A DNA stretch of 64,000 nucleotides from Gallionella sp. (lineage in GTDB: Bacteria; Pseudomonadota; Gammaproteobacteria; Burkholderiales; Gallionellaceae), in the NCBI GenBank assembly GCA_028687335.1, contig JAQUAI010000002.1, positions 124,001-188,000 on the forward strand, given 5' to 3'. Both the position numbers and the translations under genes were made by a program. The stretch's first letter is position 1, and every line of letters begins with the position of its first letter. Below the pieces are notes generated by a model. The model was not told the origin of the DNA, did not search any database, and saw only the letters and a list, made by a program, of their open reading frames with translations. Positions 1-8,284 of this stretch are shown here, piece after piece.

Positions 1-749
1 GTGGTGGCATCATCAATACTAAATGCCGAGACATCGGCCACGGGGAGCGGCTCCCATGTCGCCAATTCCAGCGGCGGGAAGCCGGTTCCCTTGGGGAAGT
101 GCTCGTGCAAAAACTTTTGGAAGTGATAGTCGTGCGTATTCGGAATGGCGCCGCATTGGTGCAACAAGTGAGCCGACGACAGGTGCGTTTGTGCGCAGGC
201 ATCTTCCAGTGCTTTTACTTCGATGGTATTACGATCCGGTTTGTAGAGCAGTTGCGCCAATTTATCGGCAAATTCCGGTGGTAGTTCGAAACGGCATAAT
301 TGTTCGACAAAGCGAGCTTGTAATTCCAGTTGCAGGCGCTTGCGTTCGGCACCCGCTAACGCGGCTTTGAGCACATCGGGTGGCGCGGCGCGGTAACGCC
401 CTTTACCTTTTTTGTGAAAATAAATAGGTGCGCTGTGCAAACGCATCAATGCGGCTGCCGCTTCCAGCGAGTTGGGTTCGTGGCCGAAGTACTCTGCTGC
501 AATTTGCTCGAAGCCGAACTCTTCCGGCGGGCAGCATTCCCACAGAAAGTCGACTTCAATACCAGAAGCAATTAGCTCTGCCTGAGCCATAAATTCGGAA
601 AGGGGCGGTTGGGTAAAACGCAGCATCACATTTGCCGCTTTGATCTTGCTGCGCTTGCCGGACAGACTCTCTATCTGGAGCGAGGTGGTGTTGTCGGACA
701 TGATGCTGCCGACTTTAAAACTGCCGTCTTCTTCGTAAAGGATATTCAT
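1..749 (-). CDS. RNase II-family exoribonuclease, N-terminal part (cut by window edge)
   Basis: The gene enters from the left edge on the minus strand; only about the first 249 residues are visible, from an ATG at 747-749. The protein begins MNILYEEDGSFKVGSI, a small beta-rich N-terminal domain, followed by a helical region. At the edge it reaches VADVSAFSIDDAT, which matches the start of the RNB catalytic domain, where conserved aspartates coordinate magnesium in RNase II/R enzymes. Family knowledge says these enzymes degrade RNA 3' to 5' in the cytoplasm. The long non-RNB N-terminus resembles the betaproteobacterial RNase II-like group rather than E. coli Rnb. The active site itself lies outside the window, so activity cannot be judged. 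Confidence 0.82.
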   Translation of the reverse strand, partial: MNILYEEDGSFKVGSIMSDNTTSLQIESLSGKRSKIKAANVMLRFTQPPLSEFMAQAELIASGIEVDFLWECCPPEEFGFEQIAAEYFGHEPNSLEAAAALMRLHSAPIYFHKKGKGRYRAAPPDVLKAALAGAERKRLQLELQARFVEQLCRFELPPEFADKLAQLLYKPDRNTIEVKALEDACAQTHLSSAHLLHQCGAIPNTHDYHFQKFLHEHFPKGTGFPPLELATWEPLPVADVSAFSIDDAT

Positions 750-818
750 GGGGTGATGCCGGAAAAATTGGCGCGAATTATACCAGTGCAACACGTTTCT
801 TTCTGGTACGCAGGCAAC

Positions 819-844
819 AAAAAAGCCGACTCGCGTCGGCTTTT
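819..844 (-). terminator. Intrinsic terminator of the downstream cytochrome c gene
   Basis: The stem GCCGAC/GTCGGC (825-830 and 835-840) has a TCGC loop and is flanked by A6 and T4, so on the minus strand it ends in a run of six T. It lies 18 bp after the stop of the cytochrome c gene at 862-1200. The same stem and loop recur at 1348-1375. Confidence 0.85.
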
Positions 845-861
845 GGTGGGACTGTTAGTAC

Positions 862-1200
862 TTATTTTTGTTCCAAAATCCAAGCAACGAGGGTGTTGAT
901 TGATTCGTCGCTGACGGACTTCGATGCCGCTGGCATTGCCATGGAACCGAAGGAGCCCGAGCCGCCCTTGCGAACTTTTTCAGCCAGCTTGGTTGGCGCT
1001 TCTTTGTCATCTTTATATTTTGCAGCAATATCTTTCAATGCTGGGCCGATAACTTTTTTATCGACAGCGTGGCATGTAGTGCAATTGCTTTTCTTAAACA
1101 AAGCTGCGGCATCGTTGGTCGTGTCGGTAGCGTCGGCAGCGAGCACGGAGCAAGAGATAGAAAACGCCGCAGAGGCCGCGATCAGGCGAAAAAATTTCAT
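862..1200 (-). CDS. Class I cytochrome c (c-551/c-552 type), paralogue 1
   Basis: A 112-aa periplasmic monohaem cytochrome. It has a signal peptide of about 21 residues ending VLA, the haem-binding motif CTTCH at residues 40-44 and a likely axial methionine in the AMP segment (Met89). The tail VSDESINTLVAWILEQK is typical of the c-551/c-552 fold. Such proteins shuttle electrons between bc1-type complexes and terminal oxidases or reductases. Its closest relative in the window is the next gene (1393-1713), clearly a tandem duplicate, and both end in the same terminator stem. The 5' region carries a 16-bp inverted repeat at 1242-1257. Confidence 0.9.
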   Translation of the reverse strand: MKFFRLIAASAAFSISCSVLAADATDTTNDAAALFKKSNCTTCHAVDKKVIGPALKDIAAKYKDDKEAPTKLAEKVRKGGSGSFGSMAMPAASKSVSDESINTLVAWILEQK

Positions 1201-1241
1201 AATAGTTTCCTTGTGATTAACTGAGTATTGCGTTGCGCTAT

Positions 1242-1257
1242 CCCGATGTTCATCGGG
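1242..1257. promoter_or_regulatory. Inverted repeat upstream of cytochrome c paralogue 1
   Basis: CCCGATG and CATCGGG are separated by TT, giving a perfect 7-bp inverted repeat about 42-57 bp upstream of the start codon at 1200. It could be an operator or a leader hairpin; nothing further in the sequence decides. The second cytochrome gene lacks it, so the two copies probably differ in regulation. Confidence 0.35.
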
Positions 1258-1347
1258 GTATAAAACGGAGAGTTCATTGCAAACGCAAGGACATTGACCT
1301 GAGTGATTGATGCTTGGTTCCGTGCGCGTACAAAAAATATAGGCAAT

Positions 1348-1375
1348 AAAAAAGCCGACTCGCGTCGGCTTTTTT
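1348..1375 (-). terminator. Intrinsic terminator of cytochrome c paralogue 2
   Basis: GCCGAC/GTCGGC stem with TCGC loop, A6 before and T6 after (symmetrical, so potentially bidirectional). It sits 18 bp beyond the stop at 1393. The flank AGGCAA-TAAAAAA also matches the copy at 819-844, showing that the terminator was duplicated with the gene. Confidence 0.88.
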
Positions 1376-1392
1376 ATTGAACTGTGCCAGGT

Positions 1393-1713
1393 TTACTTCT
1401 GGCTCAAAATCCAAGTGACTACAGTCTTGATCGAATCGTCGCTGACCGATTTCGCGGTGGCTGGCATCGGCATCGTGCCGAACGAACCGGAGCCGCCGCT
1501 GCGGACTTTGGCTTCCAGCTTGGCTTGTGCGCCTGCATCAGCTTTGTATTTGGCTGCGATGTCCTTCAGTGCAGGGCCGACAGATTTGCGATCCAGCACA
1601 TGGCAAGTGCCGCAATTGGCTTTCTTGAATGCGGCTGCGCCGTCTTCGGATGCGAATGCGGTGGAAGAAACGACCAGTGCTGCGGTTAGTGCGATCAGAG
1701 TACGAACTTTCAT
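1393..1713 (-). CDS. Class I cytochrome c (c-551/c-552 type), paralogue 2
   Basis: A 106-aa periplasmic cytochrome c with a signal peptide (residues 1 to about 21, ending AFA), haem motif CGTCH at residues 34-38 and the axial methionine in GTMPMPATAKSVSD. It closely matches the neighbouring 112-aa cytochrome along its whole length. An FNR/ANR-type box lies about 67 bp upstream of the start with a TATAGC hexamer on the minus strand at 1748-1753, so this copy is probably induced at low oxygen. The physiological partner is not evident; RegB/RegA redox regulators are 7 kb away. Confidence 0.9.
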   Translation of the reverse strand: MKVRTLIALTAALVVSSTAFASEDGAAAFKKANCGTCHVLDRKSVGPALKDIAAKYKADAGAQAKLEAKVRSGGSGSFGTMPMPATAKSVSDDSIKTVVTWILSQK

Positions 1714-1773
1714 GGTTTTCTCCTTGAGTTAAAAATGCTGCGGTGATGCTATACCGGTTAAATTTTCCGCAAT

Positions 1774-1787
1774 TTGACTTAAATCAA
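1774..1787. promoter_or_regulatory. FNR/ANR-type box
   Basis: TTGACTTAAATCAA fits the FNR consensus TTGAYnnnnRTCAA exactly. It is centred at about 1780, roughly 67 bp upstream of the start codon at 1713. A TATAGC element on the minus strand at 1748-1753 is about 30 bp away, close to the geometry of a class II FNR promoter (activator near -41.5). Confidence 0.65.
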
Positions 1788-1907
1788 ATGCGGCATGCGG
1801 CGATTCAGACTGCCATTCTTTCAGCGAGTTCAACTAATGCCGAGCGCGCAACTGCGATTAGGGTTCTTATTCTGCCGTGATTACGATCTCATTGCACTGT
1901 TTAACAG

Positions 1908-2846
1908 TTACACGACTCCCGCATGGGCGGCTTGCTCGTCTGCGAAATAACTTGAACGTACCATCGGGCCGCTCGCAGCATGGCTGAATCCCATTTCTTT
2001 GGCAGCGCGTTCAAACATTTTGAAGGTGTCTGGGGTAACGTAACGTAACACCGGTAAGTGTCCGTCGGAGGGTTGCAGGTATTGGCCGATGGTGAGCATT
2101 TCAACATCGTGCGCACGCAGGTCGCGCATGACTTGCAAAACTTCCTCGTCGGTTTCGCCCAGTCCCAGCATCAGGCCGGATTTAGTGGCAACCTGGGGAA
2201 ATCGAGCTTTGAAGTGTTTGAGTAAGTTGAGCGAATGGGTGTAGTCAGCGCCGGGGCGGGCTAGCGTGTATAGGCGCGGTACAGTTTCAAGGTTGTGATT
2301 GAGCACATCGGGCAGGCCACTTGCCATCGCGTCGAGGGCGACTTCCATGCGACCCCGAAAATCCGGTACAAGCGTTTCGAGTTTAGTGGCGGGTGATGCG
2401 GCGCGGATGGCGAGCAGGCAGTTGGAAAAATGTTGTGCGCCGCCGTCGCGTAAATCGTCACGGTCAACGCTGGTGATGACGACATATTTGAGTTTGAGTA
2501 GGCCGATGGATCGCGCCAGATTTTCCGGTTCATTGGTGTCTGGTGGCAGCGGCTTACCGTGTGCTACATCGCAGAATGGGCAGCGACGGGTGCAGACATC
2601 ACCCAAGATCATGAAGGTGGCCGTGCCTTTGCCGAAGCACTCGCCGATGTTAGGGCAGGATGCTTCCTCGCACACGGTATGCAGCTGGTGCTCGCGCAGC
2701 ATGCGTTTCACTTCGTTGTAGCCTGCGCCGCTGCCGGATTTGACGCGTATCCATTCGGGTTTGCGCAGACGCTCTTGTAGCGGAACGATTTTGATTGGGT
2801 TGCGTGCGGTTTTTTCTTTGCCGGTTTGCTTGTCGGGTTTATTCAT
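1908..2846 (-). CDS. lipA: Lipoyl synthase
   Basis: A 312-aa radical-SAM enzyme that inserts two sulfur atoms into protein-bound octanoyl groups to form lipoyl cofactors. Both iron-sulfur cluster motifs are visible: Cys59, Cys64 and Cys70 for the auxiliary, sacrificial cluster, and CTRRCPFC (Cys85, Cys89, Cys92) for the SAM cluster. The conserved C-terminal RSSY is present (MVRSSYFAD). The start at 2846 overlaps the end of lipB by 8 bp, so the two are translationally coupled. It is the last gene of a dacC / aminotransferase / ybeD / lipB / lipA run on the minus strand. Confidence 0.97.
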   Translation of the reverse strand: MNKPDKQTGKEKTARNPIKIVPLQERLRKPEWIRVKSGSGAGYNEVKRMLREHQLHTVCEEASCPNIGECFGKGTATFMILGDVCTRRCPFCDVAHGKPLPPDTNEPENLARSIGLLKLKYVVITSVDRDDLRDGGAQHFSNCLLAIRAASPATKLETLVPDFRGRMEVALDAMASGLPDVLNHNLETVPRLYTLARPGADYTHSLNLLKHFKARFPQVATKSGLMLGLGETDEEVLQVMRDLRAHDVEMLTIGQYLQPSDGHLPVLRYVTPDTFKMFERAAKEMGFSHAASGPMVRSSYFADEQAAHAGVV

Positions 2847-3513
2847 GCGATTTATTTCTCAAGTGATGTTGCAAGCCGTGAATCAGATTTTGTGCCAGTT
2901 GTGCTTGTAGCTCATTGATCGGAACGGTGACGCCAAGTGCTACTGCCTGAGTGACTCCGAGTCCGGCATAGCCGCACGGGTTGATGTGGGTAAAGGGAGT
3001 TAAGTCCATGTCCACATTGAACGAAAGACCGTGATAGCTGCAACCGTTTTTAATTTTTAATCCGAGTGCGGCGATTTTGTTTTGGCCGACATATACGCCG
3101 GGTGCATCCTCGCGGCCACTGGCAGCCACGCCGTATTCGCCCAGCAGGTCGATCACGGATTGTTCCATCAGGCGTACCAGTTCGCGCACGTTGATGTGCC
3201 AGCGGCGTAGATCGATTAGCAGGTAAGCAACGATCTGGCCGGGGCCGTGATAAGTGATCTGTCCACCGCGATCAATCTGTACGACGGGAATGGCGCTTGG
3301 ATTGAGTAGATGTTCCGGTTTCCCCGCCTGACCTTGCGTGTAGGTTGGCGGATGTTGTAGCAGCCATATTTCGTCGCGAGTGTCGCGCGTGCGCGCGGCG
3401 GTGAAGCGTTGCATATCGCGCCAAGTCGGCTCATATTCAACCAATCCCAGCGTGTGGATGGCGGGAGTGGCAAGATGGGCGAGCAGCGCAGGAATTTTCT
3501 CTTCCCGGTTCAT
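2839..3513 (-). CDS. lipB: Octanoyl-ACP:protein octanoyltransferase
   Basis: A 224-aa cytoplasmic enzyme that moves octanoate from acyl carrier protein to apo-lipoyl domains, supplying LipA. The catalytic lysine segment [12 protein letters not shown] and catalytic cysteine in HINPCGYAG are both present. I place the start at 3511-3513, where ATG overlaps the stop codon of the preceding ybeD-like gene (ATGA); an in-frame start at 3543 would add ten residues of overlap and lacks family support. Confidence 0.95.
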   Translation of the reverse strand: MNREEKIPALLAHLATPAIHTLGLVEYEPTWRDMQRFTAARTRDTRDEIWLLQHPPTYTQGQAGKPEHLLNPSAIPVVQIDRGGQITYHGPGQIVAYLLIDLRRWHINVRELVRLMEQSVIDLLGEYGVAASGREDAPGVYVGQNKIAALGLKIKNGCSYHGLSFNVDMDLTPFTHINPCGYAGLGVTQAVALGVTVPINELQAQLAQNLIHGLQHHLRNKSHE

Positions 3514-3794
3514 AACACCATCACCACCATCGGGTGGTCGCATAATTCCTGATAGATGGCATCAAGTTGTTCGCGCGAAGTGGCGCGGATGGTGCAAGTG
3601 AGGCTGACATAGCGCGCGGTTTTGCTGGTACGCATTTCCATGCTTGAGGCAACAAAAGTTGGGTCGTGTTTGTTGACGACTTGCAGTACGGCTTGGGCAA
3701 ATCCGGCTTGCTGCTGGCCAAATATTTTGAGCGGAAAATCGCTGGGATATTCGATCAGGCTATCGCGGAGTTCGGTTTTTTTTGAGTCACTCAT
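3510..3794 (-). CDS. YbeD-like DUF493 protein
   Basis: A 94-aa small alpha/beta protein of the DUF493/YbeD family. The body is typical: [14 protein letters not shown] near residue 15, then KYVSL-type beta strands and the closing DHPMVVMVL. YbeD relatives lie next to lipB in many proteobacteria, as here. Their function is not settled; an allosteric role linked to lipoylation has been suggested from the fold. The start overlaps the upstream aminotransferase stop by ATGA. Confidence 0.88.
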   Translation of the reverse strand: MSDSKKTELRDSLIEYPSDFPLKIFGQQQAGFAQAVLQVVNKHDPTFVASSMEMRTSKTARYVSLTCTIRATSREQLDAIYQELCDHPMVVMVL

Positions 3795-4642
3795 TTGCGC
3801 ATCACATCACGTTTAAAGTCTTGGTAGAGTTGGTACAGGCGGGTGAACATCATGCCTGGCTTGCCGTTGCCAACTGGCTTATTGTCGAGAGTAGTGATTG
3901 CCAGCACTTCTTTGGTGGATGAGGTCATTAGCAGTTCGTCCGCATCAAACACCTCGGCTTTGTCTATGCGCCGCACCTCATGCGGAATGGCATTGGTCTC
4001 GGCAAGTTCGAGTATCACGTCGTAAGTGATGCCGGGCAGCATGAGGTGATCTTTGGGCGGCGCTAACAATATTCCGTTTTTCACCACGAAGATATTGCTG
4101 GCCGCACCTTCGGTAAGAAAGCTGTCGTCACGAATCAGAATCGCCTCGGCACACCCAGCATCAACGGCGGCTTGGCGTAGCAATACATTTGGGAGTAGAG
4201 AAATGGCCTTGATGTCACACCGCAGCCACCGATTATCGGACACGGTGATGCAGTCAATGCCGCTTTCCAGCAGTTCGGCGGGTGGATGCGTGAGCGGATT
4301 GCTCATTACAAACACAGTCGGGCGAACCGGAGGGTTGGGGAATGCGTGATCGCGCTTGGCTGCGCCGCGCGTGACGTGCAGGTAGAGATATTGGTCGTTT
4401 TTGCCGTTGCGTGCGATGACTTCGTTGACGATGTTGATCCATTCGCTCAGGTCGTGCGGGTTGGGTAGCTGAATGCAATCTAGACTGTGTTGCAGGCGTG
4501 CGAGATGTTCTTCCAGCCGGAATGCGCGCCGCGAATAAACTGGAATCACTTCGTACACGCCATCGCCGAAAATGAAGCCACGATCCAGCACCGAAACTGT
4601 GGCTTGTTCGACTGGCATGAATGCGCCATTGAGATAGATCAT
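3791..4642 (-). CDS. D-amino-acid aminotransferase-like PLP enzyme (class IV)
   Basis: A 283-aa fold-type IV transaminase. Seen: the N-terminal ATVSVLDRGFIFGDGVYEV block, the PLP lysine in CDIKAISLLPN (Lys145) and the EGAASNIFVV phosphate-binding segment. The family interconverts D-alanine and D-glutamate with their keto acids. Its place directly after a D,D-carboxypeptidase gene, which releases D-alanine, fits recycling of D-alanine. A branched-chain or 4-amino-4-deoxychorismate lyase activity cannot be excluded from sequence alone. Confidence 0.88.
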   Translation of the reverse strand: MIYLNGAFMPVEQATVSVLDRGFIFGDGVYEVIPVYSRRAFRLEEHLARLQHSLDCIQLPNPHDLSEWINIVNEVIARNGKNDQYLYLHVTRGAAKRDHAFPNPPVRPTVFVMSNPLTHPPAELLESGIDCITVSDNRWLRCDIKAISLLPNVLLRQAAVDAGCAEAILIRDDSFLTEGAASNIFVVKNGILLAPPKDHLMLPGITYDVILELAETNAIPHEVRRIDKAEVFDADELLMTSSTKEVLAITTLDNKPVGNGKPGMMFTRLYQLYQDFKRDVMRK

Positions 4643-4652
4643 GCGCGGGGCC

Positions 4653-5783
4653 TTATTCGAACAACAGGCGGATGGTGTCCCAGCCGCGTGAAAATACGTT
4701 TGCTAGTGGCACGGCAGTGCTGACTTGCAGTGGATACTCGGCATACTGCTTACCGCCGATTGCGAGTTTCAGAATGGCAAGTTTTTCTCCGCTGACCACG
4801 GGTGCGATGATGGGGGCGCGGTGTTCAAGCGTGGCTTTGAGTTGCGGCAAACTGCCTTTGGGGATGGTTAGGAATAAATCTTGGCGGAAGGCAAGTTCGG
4901 CATATTTTTCGGTACCTTTCCATACGCGTATTTGGGTGACTGTCTGGTCTTTTCGATACAGGCGTACCACATCGAAATGTTGGAAGCCGAAATTGAGCAG
5001 CTTTTGACTTTCGATGGCGCGTAGATTGTCGCTGGCCGCGCCGAGCATGACCGAGATCAATCTGTGGTTGTCGCGCTTGGCTGAGGCAACGAGACAGTAG
5101 CCTGCAGTTTCGGTATGCCCTGTTTTTAAGCCATCAACATGTGGGTCCAGCCAAAGCAAACGGTTGCGGTTCGCCTGAGTAACGTTGTTATAGGTGTAGT
5201 CGCGCTCAGAAAATAGACTGTAATGCTGCGGAAAGTCGCGGATCAGCGCCGTTGCCAGACGCGCCAAATCATTCGCCGTGCTGTAGTGCTGGGCATCGGG
5301 CAGGCCGCTTGGGTTGGCGAAGTGAGTTTGGCTCATGCCTAGTCGTTTGGCCTCTTTATTCATCAAGTCGACGAATCCAGATTCGCTGCCCGCTATATTG
5401 ATAGCTAGTGTGATGGCCGCATCATTGCCAGACTGAATGATGAGGCCTTTGAGTAGCTCGCTCACTGCGACAGTTTGTCCGGCGCTTAGCAACATGCGCG
5501 ATTCCCCGCCGCTTTGTGCTTTGACCGCCGCTTCGGGCACAGTCAACTCTTGCTCGATGTCGAGTGTGTCATGGGCAAGTGCGTCAAAAGCCAGATAGGC
5601 CGTCATTAGCTTGGTCAGCGAGGCGGGAGCCATACGGTCATCGCCATTTTGATTCACCAGAATCTGATTGCTGGTGTAGTCATATAGAACGTAGGACTTG
5701 GCCGCCAGTGTCGGGGCGGTTGGCATGGCCGCCAAGTTGGTCAGTGGCAGCAGCAGGAAAATAGTCAGTAATAGGCGTTTCAT
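4653..5783 (-). CDS. dacC: D-alanyl-D-alanine carboxypeptidase (PBP5/6 family)
   Basis: A 376-aa penicillin-binding protein that trims the terminal D-alanine from peptidoglycan pentapeptides in the periplasm. It has a signal peptide (MKRLLLTIFLLLPLTNLAA) and all three active-site motifs in order: SLTK (Ser55-Lys58), SGN (118-120) and KTG (220-222). A beta-rich C-terminal PBP5 domain follows, ending in an amphipathic VFSRGWDTIRLLFE membrane anchor. It heads the dat-ybeD-lipB-lipA run. Confidence 0.94.
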   Translation of the reverse strand: MKRLLLTIFLLLPLTNLAAMPTAPTLAAKSYVLYDYTSNQILVNQNGDDRMAPASLTKLMTAYLAFDALAHDTLDIEQELTVPEAAVKAQSGGESRMLLSAGQTVAVSELLKGLIIQSGNDAAITLAINIAGSESGFVDLMNKEAKRLGMSQTHFANPSGLPDAQHYSTANDLARLATALIRDFPQHYSLFSERDYTYNNVTQANRNRLLWLDPHVDGLKTGHTETAGYCLVASAKRDNHRLISVMLGAASDNLRAIESQKLLNFGFQHFDVVRLYRKDQTVTQIRVWKGTEKYAELAFRQDLFLTIPKGSLPQLKATLEHRAPIIAPVVSGEKLAILKLAIGGKQYAEYPLQVSTAVPLANVFSRGWDTIRLLFE

Positions 5784-5880
5784 TGCGGGTTTGAGATTGT
5801 TCTGTGGTGTGGATTATAGCGCGCCAAATCTGGGCTTATGCCACTTATCGGGTAGGGGAAGGACACGGTCTGTTACAAAA

Positions 5881-5903
5881 ATGCATATGCATTTCGGTCT
5901 ATT
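5881..5903 (+). promoter_or_regulatory. Copy 1 of the 23-bp palindromic motif, upstream of a CZB gene
   Basis: The perfect palindrome ATGCATATGCAT (5881-5892) is followed by TTCGGTCTATT. It is followed 21 bp later by TATAAA (5925-5930), with TTGTTT at 5902-5907 as a possible -35 at 17-bp spacing. The same motif with the same 21-bp gap to a -10-like hexamer occurs at 11156-11178 and, reversed, at 38918-38940. No protein known to bind it comes to mind. Confidence 0.7.
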
Positions 5904-5937
5904 GTTTTACTGGATTCGAGTCGGTATAAAGTCAGCA

Positions 5938-6387
5938 ATGAAAACAAAGAAAGACAATATGAATATGCTTACAGCTTCGGTAGAGGTGACTCGCACGGTT
6001 ATGGAGCATTCTGTGCCGTTACAGGGTTTGGCTGATCGCCTGAATTTATTTGGCTTGGCTGAGGCTCATGTGCAATGGAAGGCGCGGCTTGGACATTACG
6101 TCGAAGGGCGTTTGCGCGAGTCTTACGAGGGGGTAATGGTGGGGCAGAGCGGGATGTGCCAGCTGGGCTCACTCATTAATGGCAGTGCGCTGGTGGCATT
6201 CCATCACACTCCCGCATTTCATGCCTTGCGCGAGGCGCACCGCGATTTCCACATTTACGGTGATTTGGTGTTGGAACGTCTGCAAACGGGGGAACGTACT
6301 GGCGCTAAGGCCGCCTACTATGAACTCTACGTTCCCGCACTGCATCGTTTGATTGAGGCACTGGCAACCATTCAGCGCCAGCTGTAG
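5938..6387 (+). CDS. Stand-alone CZB (chemoreceptor zinc-binding) domain protein
   Basis: About 149 aa, no membrane segment. The CZB signature is present: His44 in AEAHVQWKARL, Cys74 in MCQLGS, and His101/His105 in REAHRDFH, the 3His/1Cys zinc site of this family. CZB domains sense zinc or hypochlorous acid in chemoreceptors and diguanylate cyclases; a free-standing copy may act in trans. The start is uncertain: ATG 5938, 5959 and 5965 are in frame, and if the TATAAA at 5925-5930 is the -10, the start at 5959 is more likely. It follows the 23-bp motif also found upstream of the chemoreceptor operon. Confidence 0.8.
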   Translation: MKTKKDNMNMLTASVEVTRTVMEHSVPLQGLADRLNLFGLAEAHVQWKARLGHYVEGRLRESYEGVMVGQSGMCQLGSLINGSALVAFHHTPAFHALREAHRDFHIYGDLVLERLQTGERTGAKAAYYELYVPALHRLIEALATIQRQL

Positions 6388-6395
6388 CCTTTGGA

Positions 6396-7259
6396 CTAAA
6401 CCGCGTTGGCCAGTTGCCGAGCTTGCTCGGCAACGGTTGCGATCTCTTCCTGAATGGCTTCTGCTTTACTTGGATCAATTCCCAGATCAACCCATTCCTG
6501 CTCGGTGATTTCTTGTGCCGTGTGTTCGGCCACACCAAAGGCGGATAGCATTTTCTCGGCGTAGTTAACCAAGCTGACCAACGGTTGACCAATTTCAGCA
6601 TCCGGTGCTTCTGGTGTGTGGTGATAGCGCATAACGGCAACGATTTCTTCCGGCAAACTCCAGTGGATGCCAAGTTGTGCGCCGATCTCACCGTGATGAA
6701 TGCCGAGTAACTCAGTTTCGATTTGCAGTAACGATGTACCGTCGGCGGTGCTTAGTTTTTCGTGCAACGCATTACTGGCATCGGTGTCGAGATAGCTCAG
6801 TGCGTTGTAGCCGATGTCGTGCAACAGGCCGGCCAGAAAAATTTGATCATCCATCGGGCGGACGCGTGCGGGCATGTGTCTGGCGATAACGCGCATGGCG
6901 ATGGCGATAGCCATGCTGTGTGTCCACAAATCGGTGGCTTTCAGCTTGCCTTCGGGCATTTTGGTGAGCGCCGACATGGTGGCAATACCAATGGCAACCG
7001 ATTTCACGCGTGTTAGGCCGAGACGCATGGCGGCATCGCTGACGGAAGTGATTTTGCCCGGAGCGCCGAACAATGAAGTATTCGACAGGCCGATGATTTT
7101 GGCCGATATTTGCGGGTCTTGAGCGATGAGTTTAAGGAGTTGCGCTTCGCCTTCATCCGTATCCAGCGGTAAGGCCAGCAGTTTTTGTGCGATGACCGGC
7201 ATGGCCGGGAGCGTGTTGATGCGTTCCAGAGATTGCTTCAGATCGATGCCGCTAGTCAT
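6396..7259 (-). CDS. HDOD domain signalling protein, paralogue 1
   Basis: A 287-aa cytoplasmic HDOD protein. The domain starts at INTLPAMPVIAQKLLAL and includes FLAGLLHDIGYNALSYLD, the degenerate HD segment. HDOD proteins lack reliable phosphohydrolase activity and are usually signalling adaptors, for example for c-di-GMP or chemotaxis-linked control. The next gene is a paralogue alignable from end to end (same EAELL/SAKIIGLAN blocks and C-terminal WLDLGIDPAKA), so the pair arose by tandem duplication. Targets are not evident. Confidence 0.9.
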   Translation of the reverse strand: MTSGIDLKQSLERINTLPAMPVIAQKLLALPLDTDEGEAQLLKLIAQDPQISAKIIGLSNTSLFGAPGKITSVSDAAMRLGLTRVKSVAIGIATMSALTKMPEGKLKATDLWTHSMAIAIAMRVIARHMPARVRPMDDQIFLAGLLHDIGYNALSYLDTDASNALHEKLSTADGTSLLQIETELLGIHHGEIGAQLGIHWSLPEEIVAVMRYHHTPEAPDAEIGQPLVSLVNYAEKMLSAFGVAEHTAQEITEQEWVDLGIDPSKAEAIQEEIATVAEQARQLANAV

Positions 7260-7335
7260 GCCAAATTCCTCCTGATGAGTGTCTTTCGGTTTGTTTTTAT
7301 TATTGCTGCCATTCTATCCAAGCTGCGCGTTTATG

Positions 7336-8211
7336 TCACAAGATGTCGCCGAGTTGGGAAACTTGAATGCCCAACTCGTTTGCTAGCGCGGTGATGTCGT
7401 CAGCTTTGGCGGGATCAATGCCGAGGTCGAGCCAGTCAGCTTCAGTAATTGTGTCGCAGCCGTGTTCATTAATGCCAAAATCCGGTAGAAGCCGTTCTGT
7501 TATGTGTAACAGGCGAATCAGTGTGCTTGATTGCCCCATTTCGTCGACATACGGGGGGTGGTGGTATCCGGTAACGGCGACGATTTCGGCAGGTAAATGC
7601 CAGTGGCGAGCCAATTGAGCTCCGATATAGCAGTGCGTAAGCCCCAATGTCTCCAGTTCCAATTCGATAATCGGTTGCTTGGCTTGCATGCGTAACTGGT
7701 AATGCAACTCGTTACTCAGGTCAAAATCCAGATGGTGTAGCACCATAAAGCCGATATCGTGAAGTAGTCCGGCAAGAAAGATATGGTCTTCCGGGGGGCG
7801 TGTGCTTCTTGGTATTTCTTGTGCGATAGCGCGCATCACAATAGCAATCACCATGCTATGGACCCACAAGTCATGCGGATTAAAATGCTTGCTCACAGGG
7901 GCTTTGGAGAGGCCGGATAAAGCGGCTACGCCGAGCGCCACGGACTTGACCCGGCTCAATCCAAGTAGGATGGCCGCATTCGCGATGCAGGTGATTTTCA
8001 TGCTGCTGCCAATGGCTGGTGAATTGGCAAGGCCGACGATTTTTGCAGAGAGTTGGGGATCTTGCTCAATCAGATGCAGCAACTCGGCTTCGCCTTGTTC
8101 GGTGTCGAGTTGCAGAGCGAGCAGTTTTTGGGCGATGACCGGCATTGCCGGAAGTGCATCAATGTTGGAGAGAGCTTGCTTGAGTTTTTTGCGGGTATTC
8201 TCGTCAGTCAT
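7336..8211 (-). CDS. HDOD domain signalling protein, paralogue 2
   Basis: A 291-aa HDOD protein, tandem paralogue of the gene at 6396-7259. It has the same order of blocks: IDALPAMPVIAQKLLALQLD, ALGVAALSGLSKA, FLAGLLHDIGFMVLHHLD, HYIGAQLARHWHLP-type segment and DLGIDPAKADDI. No output domain or membrane segment is present. It lies downstream of regA on the same strand with a 73-bp gap, so co-transcription with the regBA operon is possible. Confidence 0.9.
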   Translation of the reverse strand: MTDENTRKKLKQALSNIDALPAMPVIAQKLLALQLDTEQGEAELLHLIEQDPQLSAKIVGLANSPAIGSSMKITCIANAAILLGLSRVKSVALGVAALSGLSKAPVSKHFNPHDLWVHSMVIAIVMRAIAQEIPRSTRPPEDHIFLAGLLHDIGFMVLHHLDFDLSNELHYQLRMQAKQPIIELELETLGLTHCYIGAQLARHWHLPAEIVAVTGYHHPPYVDEMGQSSTLIRLLHITERLLPDFGINEHGCDTITEADWLDLGIDPAKADDITALANELGIQVSQLGDIL

Positions 8212-8284
8212 ATTGATTTTTGCCTAGGGTTGTACGTGAGTCGGCGCAACTATACGAGAGATTTTGCCGCGATGCGAGGATAGC

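Noticed and set aside
1294..1307. Possible FNR half-site TTGAC upstream of cytochrome c paralogue 1
   Set aside because: The second half (GTGAT) does not fit ATCAA, and its distance from the TATACC-like -10 does not match an FNR promoter.
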